Assembly (NCBI GenBank): GCA_000827495.1 | Contig: KN817621.1 | Location: 1-64,000, forward strand | Reading direction: 5' to 3' | DNA length: 64,000 bases | From: Hypholoma sublateritium FD-334 SS-4 | Lineage: Eukaryota; Basidiomycota; Agaricomycetes; Agaricales; Strophariaceae | Shown here: piece by piece, positions 56,509 through 64,000 of the stretch | Layout: each line of letters starts with the position of its first letter | How positions within the stretch are numbered: the stretch's first letter is position 1 | The notes under the pieces: model-generated | Databases searched by the model: none | What the model was told of the DNA's origin: nothing | Seen by the model: the letters and a program-made list of their open reading frames with translations, nothing else | Translations under genes and position numbers: made by a program

Positions 56509-56924
56509 TTCTCTTACAGTATCTGACCCAATTTCTTCTTTCTTCTTATGTAGTCAAATGGATAAGAGAAATATAGGGTGTTTCAATGTCATGACCTTGA
56601 TAAGACTTTAATAAGACTTTGACCGGACTATAGTTTGACTGCTACTGAACATCTATGCGACGTGAGCGCGAACACCTGACTAACAGCAAACCGTGTATTC
56701 ATTGGAGAACTTGACACAAATGTGACTGCATTTATCGGACTAATGCACGACTGACGGTCGGGAAGGACATCTACGTGTCTTGACCGAGGGTACAAAGTAA
56801 TAGCTTGAAGCCAGCACGATGCGGCCATTCCCTACTGCACTTGTAGAAATTTATCGGTCAGTCGGGGTTTCCCACCGCCTACACCTATTTGGGATCTTTC
56901 GCAAAACATGTATTTACGAATTGT

Positions 56925-58032
56925 CTACGATTTACATGGGCCTGGGCAATGGATTCGTCGGTACTCGCGAGCGCTTAAACATCCTCCGGCATCGGACTCC
57001 GTGCGTAGATAGATGCACTCCTGTGGCCAACCAGTGTCTGAACCCTCCTCCGCGTCGCCGTCGCCGTCATGGTGGTGGTAAGCCATCCGCTGGGTTACGT
57101 AGCGGCCGCAGTGTTCACAGGCGTGAAATATAGATTGGAACACGTCTTCGGAGACACCTGATTCGCAGCCCATGTTGTGGGCATCGAGTAAATGGAGGAA
57201 GTAGTAGTGCGCTGGATTGATTATGTCCACGGCGATCTCAGCACCTGTGGCCCCCAGCAGTGAGTATCCCCAACCATGAGATGAGTGCACGGCCCATATC
57301 CTGTAGAAACGGTGAAAAACTAACCGTCTTGACACCTATGGTAAGGCGCCGTCCTGGTGGTCATTAGATTACGACAAACGAAACACCGGGAGAACAGAGG
57401 CCAAAAGTCGCCAGGAGCCAACCCAAGCGCAGGGAACAAATCGAGGCTGCGCAATTGGGAGAAACCTGAGGCGCGTTTCAGCGTAGGATCAAAGGCGAGA
57501 GCTTGGCGAGGATCCATGGCTCTCTCTGCTTGGCTGGGAAAAGCTGTTGAGGTAAATTGTAGCCCACGTACGGAATTCCCGGCGGAGAAATAAATAACTC
57601 ACCGGGGGACCAGCGACCGGAAGCGATACGAAAAGGTTCGACGGCAATCTTGGACACTGGAGGAGATTTGAGGACCTCGCGGGCGACTTTTCACGCTTTT
57701 GACTTACCGGTGGTCAGTGCATAGTCCTTCCTGAGTAATGGCCGAGCAACTGGGTCCGGAATCTTCTGCAACGTCGGTGATTGTGGAGAGCGAGGTAGCG
57801 TATAGCAGTCTTTTTTGTGCTTGATAACACGGAGATGTGGGCCGCCAACGCCCTTGGGAATGGAGGATTGGATAAAAAACGGTTCGGTTGGGACGGCTGC
57901 TGTAGGGGGAAAGCTATGCGAACGCGAGCTTGGGGGGGGGATGGTTACAGCGTCCAAGTTAGCACTGGTATGCCTGGAGCTACTAGGCATAGGTAACAGG
58001 AAGGATGGCCCGAATATCGATGTGCAGTCCAT
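56925..58032 (-). CDS. Cys/His-rich protein (320 aa), unrecognised
   Basis: Four exons on the minus strand: 57708-58032, 57603-57656, 57336-57543 and 56925-57300; introns 51, 59 and 35 bp (the last is very short and its donor is uncertain). N-terminal part is Ser/Pro-rich. The middle has RCFVCRNLMTTRTAPYHR; the last exon has GWGYSLLGATGAEIAVD, ACEHCGRYVTQRMAYHHHDG and DAEEGSDTGW. CxxC and CxxC..H patterns may bind zinc. It belongs to the same accessory cluster as the 831-aa gene and the TET/JBP gene, and lies just downstream of the latter in the same direction (about 840 bp apart). ATG 58032 is used; an in-frame ATG at 58068 exists. Confidence 0.6.
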
Positions 58033-58872
58033 GTTGCGACAGTGGAAATTTATAAGGCGAATTAACATTTCCTTCAGCTAAGCGTAACTCACTGTGTCAA
58101 CCAGTAGGATGCGCGCAGCCGGCGGTATCGCGCCCTGCAGTCGGGTCCTGTAGTCACAAGCACGCCGCTTCTGGCTCGCGTTGTGGACCGATCTAAGAAC
58201 CGCAAAGTGGGTAGCGCTGTAAAGAGGACGATAGCGATTGGCTACGCGAATGTGAGCTACTGTACTTGGAATACAGAGCGGCGCAGCAGACGTCGTAACG
58301 GACACCGCATTGGAATCGCTTCGGCCCCTGGACTCGGACTACAGCAGCGGACGATGTCCGACTCGGAAAGAACACGGGATGGGGTAAGTATTCCTGGGCC
58401 CGGGTCCGTGCCGCTACCGACTCACATGCAGTAACGGGCTCCAATCCATAGAAAGGTGGCGCGTATCCGTAGGAACCATTTCCCAACCTGCGCCTTCAGA
58501 TCGGAGAAATTTTATGCGATCGAGGCGGTGGTGCGAGCAGTATTAGCCCTTTAATGCCTTTCGTGGATACAATGACATACGGAGCGAGGCAGCGCTTGGA
58601 CTGACAGTGCCGAGCGGGCATCCACGCTATCACAGGCAGCCAGTAGTGCTGAAGGGGAGTTGGAGGCAGTGGGGGGGGTGTCTGCGATACCGAAAACTCA
58701 CAGGCCGCGGTACTGATCTAGTCACTCACGTAACCCGCCACTCGTACTCGTACCGTTACTCTATTACCTTCACGTTGGCCCCTGCTTGATGGGCTACTTG
58801 GTCTCATTACTTCCTGGTTAACTATGTTACAGTACAGCAGGGGGGGGCGGCTATTGTACTGAGAACCGTATC
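58033..58872. other. Intergenic stretch with G runs
   Basis: No complete gene. G runs at 58671-58678 and 58840-58846. A short minus-strand frame at 58078-58305 lacks support. Confidence 0.45.
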
Positions 58873-60596
58873 CTACGCGCTGCTACTACGACTCGCTTCA
58901 TTGCCGCTCCGCCCGAGAATGCTCAAAATGTCCTGGTAACGGCTTAGAAGAGCCAATCCTTCCCTCCACCGTGTTTCTTTTTGCGCCATCATGGCCTGGT
59001 AGGCGGCAGGTTCCTGTTCTTGAAACTCTGATTCCGTTCGGAACCCGTTGTCTACGTAGCGGAGCAGGCCGCCCGGGCAAAATTGAGTAAACGAGACGCG
59101 CGTCTCATGCGCCCCCACGGGGGAATTGGAGTGAGTGATGGAGCCGGAGGGGATACCCATCCACCAATTAGCGGGGCATTCAATCATGAGTCCAGCCTCC
59201 CAAAGTAGTACGTGGCCGCCTCGGGTGTGGTCGAAGTACCCCAGTGGGTGGATACCGCACCACCCGTATGGGCAATTGAGTACGTCGCGATGTTTATAGG
59301 TGCAAACACGCGGTCCAAAATTAAAGGCGGCGGTGGGGAAGATGCTGCGAGGGAAGATGCGTTCCAAGTCGGGCCGCCGCTGAAAGAGCGTCGAAAGTCG
59401 CCGATGGTAGTCGGCGTAAACGCCCGGGCACCAGAATTGAAAGGCGGCTGCAAAGAAGGGCGCAGCGATTAAAGCGCTGAAGGAGGAGTAATTCGTCGCC
59501 ACTCACCACTTCCAAACGTGGCCAACCGCTGGATGGCACTGTTGCCTCGAAGCCGGCGGATCATCGGGTCGTGGTCGCCGTTTTTTAGATTAACGGCGCC
59601 ACCAGTTCCATTGCCGTGAAATACGCCGAAGTTAATGGCGGGGAATTTGCCACGACGATGGTTCCGCTCCGGCTCCGTAAATAAACCGCGCTTTGAGGCC
59701 CGCTCCCCCTCTTGCAGGATTGTCTGGCAAGCCGTCCGACAGTCGGTCAGGTAACTCGGGTCTTGCAGCGGCGGGCACAGGACGGCGATGACGACGTCGT
59801 TCACGTCGAGAACGGGGATCACTCGCGCGCTACAGCAGCCACACGGTTAGCGGAGGAAAACACCGTTAGGGGCAGCACGTACGAAGTGATATCGACTTGC
59901 ACGATTTTCAAACCGCAGCCCAGCCCCTTGGACGGCGTCATCAAGACCTTGTACCCGCGTATCCGCTCCCTCAACCCCTCATAGCCACCCGACAAAACCG
60001 GTAGGTTCAGGGCCACTAGATCGGTGGTAACCGGCGTGCTGGCGCCCACGACCCGGCGCACGGTCGGCAACCGACGCGGGTGGCCCAGGGTTTCTTTCCA
60101 GGCCGCTCTCTGGACCTGCCTGCGACGGTGGGCTCCCGAATTGCCCGACGATGGCGGCGTGACAGACCCCGCATTCGGTCCCCCACTCGACTGCGCGCTC
60201 GAACCAGCCGGCATTGCCCGCGACAAACGACCGCTCTGCTTGACTTTTTTGGTGGGCGGAAGCGCATCGTTGGGCGGTGGGCGAACAAAAAGCGCCGGTT
60301 CAGAGGCGGAGGCGGGGCACACGGCAGCAACGTGGTCGGCGAGATCCCGTTCAGCCTTCGCCGCATTCTCAGCATCGAGCTGGGGCTCTGAATCACGCTG
60401 GGCCTCCGGGGTGTCGAGCGAGGCCTCCCGGAGCAGCAGCCCAAAATCAAACGAGGCGGGCAGATGCAGCGGGTCTGGGTCCCAAACGAGCAAGTAGGAG
60501 GAGAAGGTTTGACCCGAACGCGTCTGCGGGGCCGGGGCGTGTCAACGGTGAGCACCCAGCAGCGGATCAAGTACTCACCTGGCGAACCGACGCCAT
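58873..60596 (-). CDS. TET/JBP-family 2-oxoglutarate/Fe(II) dioxygenase (518 aa)
   Basis: Four exons on the minus strand: 60579-60596, 59883-60523, 59507-59829 and 58873-59447; introns 53-59 bp. Starts MASVRQTRSGQTFSSYLL, then a Pro/Ala-rich, basic part (TKKVKQSGRLSRAMPAG; AHRRRQVQRAAWKE) that could contact DNA. The double-stranded beta-helix core lies in exons 3-4: RRGKFPAINFGVFHGNG, IFPTAAFNFGP, YKHRDVLNCPYGWC with iron ligands His380 and Asp382, GGHVLLWEAGLMIECP, SITHSNSPV with His433, and HETRVSFTQFCPGGLLRYV with Arg444 for 2-oxoglutarate. All catalytic residues are present. This is the basidiomycete TET/JBP type, which oxidises 5-methylcytosine and is known to be expanded in Agaricomycetes together with KDZ transposons. 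No transposase is seen in this window. The start is the first in-frame ATG after a TATA box. Confidence 0.88.
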
Positions 60597-60815
60597 GAAG
60601 CTCGGTAAGTGCGACGGCCCAAACTGCTGGAAGTAATGGGCGAGTTGGACAGGCGGCGTGGAGCGGCGCTGTGCGTTCGACACTGGGTCGACAAAGCAGA
60701 CGGTCGCGCGCAAGTACGTCCGAGTAGTCCCCGGATGGAGACAGTCGTGCGCGGCTCGGCGGGTAGCAAGGCAAGGAGTGCTGGGGATGGGGAAAGGACC
60801 ACGTCGCTGTCGCGC

Positions 60816-60823
60816 CTTTTATA
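60816..60823 (-). promoter_or_regulatory. TATA box upstream of the TET/JBP gene
   Basis: TATAAAAG on the minus strand, 220 bp before the ATG at 60596. The distance implies a leader of about 190 bases or an unrecognised first exon. Confidence 0.4.
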
Positions 60824-61401
60824 CGTTAAAAGGTCCGGGTCGTTAAGTTTTGATTGGCACGTAAAACGTACGGCGAGGACGATGCCTTCCATCGGCGGAG
60901 GGGGCTCCATTTTTTTCCCCCGGCCCATAGCAACGGATATGCGGCGGAAAGGACAGTGAAGAAGGAGGGGGCCGCGGTGTGCCCAGGGGCGGCCCATCCC
61001 ATCGGCGAGGATGGCGTCGCTTTTCTTCTGCGTGAGCTCGCTAGGGATATGACGGCATACGACGGCCTAGCATTCGACGTCCGGAGACGGTGTGGGTAAA
61101 GTTACAAGCAACCGGGCTGTGGTACGCACATAGGGCCGCAGGCGTCATTAATTCATTAGTAGTCGTTACGTAAATCGTACCCGGGCGTCTTTCCAAAGTC
61201 GGCGACGTCTTCCCGTCTCTAGCAGGCAAGAACGCCCGACAATTTCCTAGCACTCCGCTGCCCGCTTAAAATCTCTGATGCTGCACTACTTATCGCCATC
61301 GCTCCAACGCCGACTGGCCGCCGGTTCCCTCGGTGTGGAACATCGCTGCCGAATCGACCAAACACCCCAGCCTGGGCATAAGATTTCGACGCGATGGCGA
61401 G

Positions 61402-61824
61402 TTAACAGGAACCCAGGACGGGGGTGAGGGCACCGCTTGGGCGCCGCAATAGAAAGCTTGGGTATCTTGGTTGGGCGGGAGGCTTCGTCTTGGTCATTGC
61501 GAAAGGAATTGAAGGGGCGAGAGTTGCGATGTCTTCATCGACACTGAGAGCGCGTTTCAAAGTCCCGCGCTTCACCAACGATACAACCGGGCTCATGGAT
61601 ACTTCAGAGCGACGCGGAATGCCAATACTTACGGGGCTCCCATAGCACGGCCCTGGCACGCACAAGCTCGTCGTCTTGCTCACGTAGTACTTCGCAGTGT
61701 GCGTGTTTTCTACCGAGTCGAGCTCCTCTAGATTGGTCCGCGTATCATCATGCTTCTCTTCCTTGATGGCGGCCTCTGGGTAGAGAGGTGAGGTGCTGGA
61801 TGGGCGGTATTGCGATGCTTTCAT
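61402..61824 (-). CDS. Small hypothetical protein (140 aa) or first exon of a longer gene
   Basis: Open frame from ATG 61824 to TAA 61402-61404. The first 64 residues look coding (YRPSSTSPLYPEAAIKEEKH, TNLEELDSVENTHTAKYYVS). At 61632 there is a GTAAGT donor right after ...YGSP, so the rest may be intron and the gene may continue elsewhere; no acceptor could be fixed. It is in the same direction as, and upstream of, the TET/JBP gene. Confidence 0.35.
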   Translation of the reverse strand: MKASQYRPSSTSPLYPEAAIKEEKHDDTRTNLEELDSVENTHTAKYYVSKTTSLCVPGPCYGSPVSIGIPRRSEVSMSPVVSLVKRGTLKRALSVDEDIATLAPSIPFAMTKTKPPAQPRYPSFLLRRPSGALTPVLGSC

Positions 61825-62340
61825 CTTGTTTTATGGTGGAATAACCCGTATGCGTTTGATCCCTGGACCCTCTTTGGATTACTGAATGTATCTGCAGTGC
61901 TACTATCGGGGTTAAACGTTCAGATCTTGTAAGCATAATTTTTGCTTGCCGAGAGCGCACAGCTAGATTACTGCGCTACCATATTGAGTGCGGCGTTGAT
62001 GCACAGGTGGGCAAGCGCCTTGCAAGCGCCGGTACTTTGAGTAGTTTTGAACTTCTATATTTAGACGTTCGCTGGATTCTGATGCCACCATGCTTTCGGA
62101 CGCACTCGTGAAAAAAAAATGCGTTTGAAGCCATGCACTGGTGTTTCTTCGACAAGAATCGACGCGGCGTAGATTAATTCTCAATTACACGCTAGTCTTT
62201 AGTACTAGCGACAGCTGTAAGTATCTCGCGGGGAAAGATAATGAATGAAAGGTAATAATTATGGGGATGAATTTGAGAAAAATTGTCAGGAGAACCGAGG
62301 AGACGAATCTGTTGAGCTCGGGAGGTACAACGCTATGCTG

Positions 62341-62882
62341 GGCCAATTGCCGAAAAATTCTTTTGTATATACAAACGCAAAAAATATCAGCATATGTTGT
62401 CTTCTGTAGGTAATCGGATCATCTTGTCACTACGTTAAGCAAATTCACTAAACTAATACTTCGTTACAGGTGCGCGAACAAACACGCTGTGCGCGCGAAC
62501 ACAGGTCTTGCGCGCGAACGCAACTTTTGGGCGCGAACAATGTAAAAAAACAAAATTCACTGAAATCGCGTCCCTGAAGAGTGAAATATGCCTATCATTA
62601 CTCCCTAACACCCTCGGGCCGCTCCTGGAAGAGGGGACGGAGGGCGTAGCCCGTAATTGACGAGTGAATAGGTATATTTCACTCTTAAGGGACGTGATTT
62701 TATTGAATTTGATGTTTTACATTGTTCGCGCGCATACTGTGTTTGTTCGCACGCGTAATAAAGTATCAGTTCTACTAAATTAATCTAATATAGCGACTGA
62801 ACACTCCCTTTATATGCTAAAAACAGCATATGTTTACATTTTTTGTGTTTATGTATACAAATTAATTTTTCGGCAGTTGGCA
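62341..62882. mobile_element. Foldback element with long imperfect inverted repeats
   Basis: The left half (62341 to about 62600) and the right half (about 62640 to 62882) are imperfect reverse complements along almost their whole length. Outer ends: CAATTGCCGAAAAATT at 62344-62359 against AATTTTTCGGCAGTTG at 62864-62879. Inner parts share GCGCGAACAATGTAAAA and AGAGTGAAATATGCCTA-type segments. Similarity continues weakly to about 62305 and 62925. No coding frame, so it is a non-autonomous foldback/MITE-like element. The left arm holds four GCGCGAAC octamers at 62472, 62493, 62512 and 62531. Confidence 0.75.
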
Positions 62883-63163
62883 CTGAAGTACTGAGAGCTG
62901 GTGGTGAGGTCTATCTAACAGAATAGCCCAGAGTTGCCGCACAAGTGTCTAAAAGTCGTCAGTAATATCATTAGTAATGGTAATAGTTTAGGTTATTCAA
63001 ACCTGTTGTTTCGCTGTGCCCCGTTGGTGCCTCGCTGGCTTAATTAGATTTCCGATAGGGGGCTTGTAGGGGACTCGAAGAGAATCGGAGAGGATGAACT
63101 TGAACTCGCGAAGGAACTGAGTAACTCAAATATGCAACTCAAGGAGTTTTTGTCACCGTGCAG

Positions 63164-63393
63164 ATGGAGCGGCGTCGTCCGAGCCCGACGGGCCCGGGTC
63201 CTTCAAGTTGGTTGGTAGCAGGACCCCGACAGTACCGATGCCCCAGTTTTCTTATCCTCACGAATTTGACGACTTTATGGCCAATTTTATCGTTTCGACT
63301 TTGGCGTCGCGCAACGGTAATTTTATCCTCACTTTCGATCAGGCATTACCCTCACAGCCCAGTGGAATTTCGTCAATTATGACCTTCATCTGA
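63164..63393 (+). CDS. Possible exon of the right-edge gene
   Basis: After an acceptor-like CACCGTGCAG the frame reads GAASSEPDGPGSFKLVG, then PQFSYPHEFDDFMANFIVS and NGNFILTFDQALPSQP, ending TGA 63391-63393. It looks protein-like but has no recognised family and no fixed start. It may belong with the gene that starts or continues at about 63500. Confidence 0.3.
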
Positions 63394-63574
63394 CTCAGGT
63401 ATCTATCAATACCTTTGGGGTCCTACGGTAGCAAGACCACCAGTGGTGAGAACAAGATGAGAAATAAGAATTCCAAGTCTCTGTCGCTGACGCTGACAGA
63501 GCCATCCCATCTTCGCGCTTTCGTCCCTGGAACTACTACGCCCCGTCTTCGAAACCGGAGGATCTTCTTTCACC

Positions 63575-64000
63575 ATGGACGTCGCTATCACCGCCGCTTC
63601 CCCTGCCACCGACTCGGTGGGGAAAGACGCTGCTGGCTGTGAAAGCTGCTCTAGTGACTCGAATCCCCACAGGGCCTTGCCGTGGCAGCAAACAGCTGGA
63701 GCCTCCGATTTCACTGCAATTAATACCTCCGGGAGTGGGCACGACAGCCGCAGAGACACTGCCGACCGCGCAAATTATCTCGAGGACTCAGGTGCTATGC
63801 ATTCTGTACCGCAGACAATTCGGCCCGCTGTTTCTAGTAATACGGCCCTTAGCTTGGGGGGCACCTCCTCCTTCCAAGACACTGCTGACAGTAAAAGCTG
63901 CCCAGCTGAGTGTTTCGTGGGTTCAGGTGCTGCGTATTCACCACCGCAGAAAGCTCGCCCCGCTGTTTCCAGTACGGCCCATAGCTCGGGGGGTGCCTCC
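63575..64000 (+). CDS. Partial gene with ~41-residue repeats, runs off the right edge
   Basis: ATG 63575 (CACCATGG context) starts a frame that is open for 142 codons to the window end. The frame is also open upstream to about 63500, just after CGCTGACAG (branch plus acceptor), so 63500 may instead be the start of an internal exon. The protein is Ser/Ala/Thr-rich and repeats with a period of about 41 residues: DTAD (61-64) ... IRPAVSS ... LGGTS, then DTAD (102-105) ... ARPAVSS ... SGGAS; a weaker unit precedes. No signal peptide is evident. Function unknown. Confidence 0.45.
   Translation, partial: MDVAITAASPATDSVGKDAAGCESCSSDSNPHRALPWQQTAGASDFTAINTSGSGHDSRRDTADRANYLEDSGAMHSVPQTIRPAVSSNTALSLGGTSSFQDTADSKSCPAECFVGSGAAYSPPQKARPAVSSTAHSSGGAS

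Noticed and set aside
62472..62538. GCGCGAAC boxes as an E2F/MBF promoter of a nearby gene
   Set aside because: No gene starts within 600 bp on either side, and the boxes belong to the arm of the foldback element.
1..64000. tRNA, rRNA or other structural RNA genes
   Set aside because: I looked for GGTTCRANNCC-type T-loops paired with acceptor stems and for conserved rRNA segments and found none that I could support.

Overview
The window looks like a chromosome segment from a mushroom-forming basidiomycete (Agaricomycetes). Evidence: nearly every gene is cut by many short introns (about 45-65 bp, GT-AG with CTRAY-like branch sites), many genes are GC-rich at codon position 3, and the families are typical of the group: F-box proteins with an N-terminal coiled coil, an Rds1-type ferritin-like protein, GH79 beta-glucuronidases, a DUF6698-type protein and a TET/JBP dioxygenase of the basidiomycete type. 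Scattered N bases, mostly in the first 5 kb, show lower-quality sequence there. Exon boundaries below were read by eye from frames, splice sites and family resemblance; no search was run.

Layout. 0-5 kb: a partial tail-anchored coiled-coil gene, then a GC-rich stretch whose plus-strand coding signal keeps changing frame, then two unrecognised multi-exon genes. 5.8-7.1 kb: an inverted, decayed copy of the block at 26.4-27.65 kb. 7.1-22.6 kb: housekeeping-like genes (F-box protein, Rds1-like, NOPCHAP1-like, tail-anchored coiled-coil protein, SAK1/CAMKK-like kinase, class I aminotransferase). 22.6-26.2 kb: gene-poor, AT-rich, with a 675-bp TIR element flanked by TA. 26.3-28.7 kb: a SnoaL-like gene and an F-box gene, convergent, the parents of the 6-kb copy.

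30.5-35.4 kb: two tandem GH79 genes with the same eight-exon structure. 36.3-46.4 kb: METTL21-like methyltransferase, alpha-arrestin with a PPxY motif, and a 24-exon YOR1-like ABCC transporter whose second nucleotide-binding domain lacks its start. 46.4-64 kb: an accessory region with a DUF6698 gene, an 831-residue protein of an apparently multi-copy Agaricomycete family, two small genes, a complete TET/JBP 2-oxoglutarate dioxygenase, a long inverted-repeat (foldback) element and, at the right edge, a gene with ~41-residue repeats.

How the genes may work together: the kinase and arrestin belong to glucose/energy signalling and transporter ubiquitylation; the GH79 pair is secreted or wall-bound and acts on glucuronic-acid side chains; the right-hand region looks like mobile-element-associated territory, where the TET/JBP enzyme (5-methylcytosine oxidation) is the clearest functional assignment.
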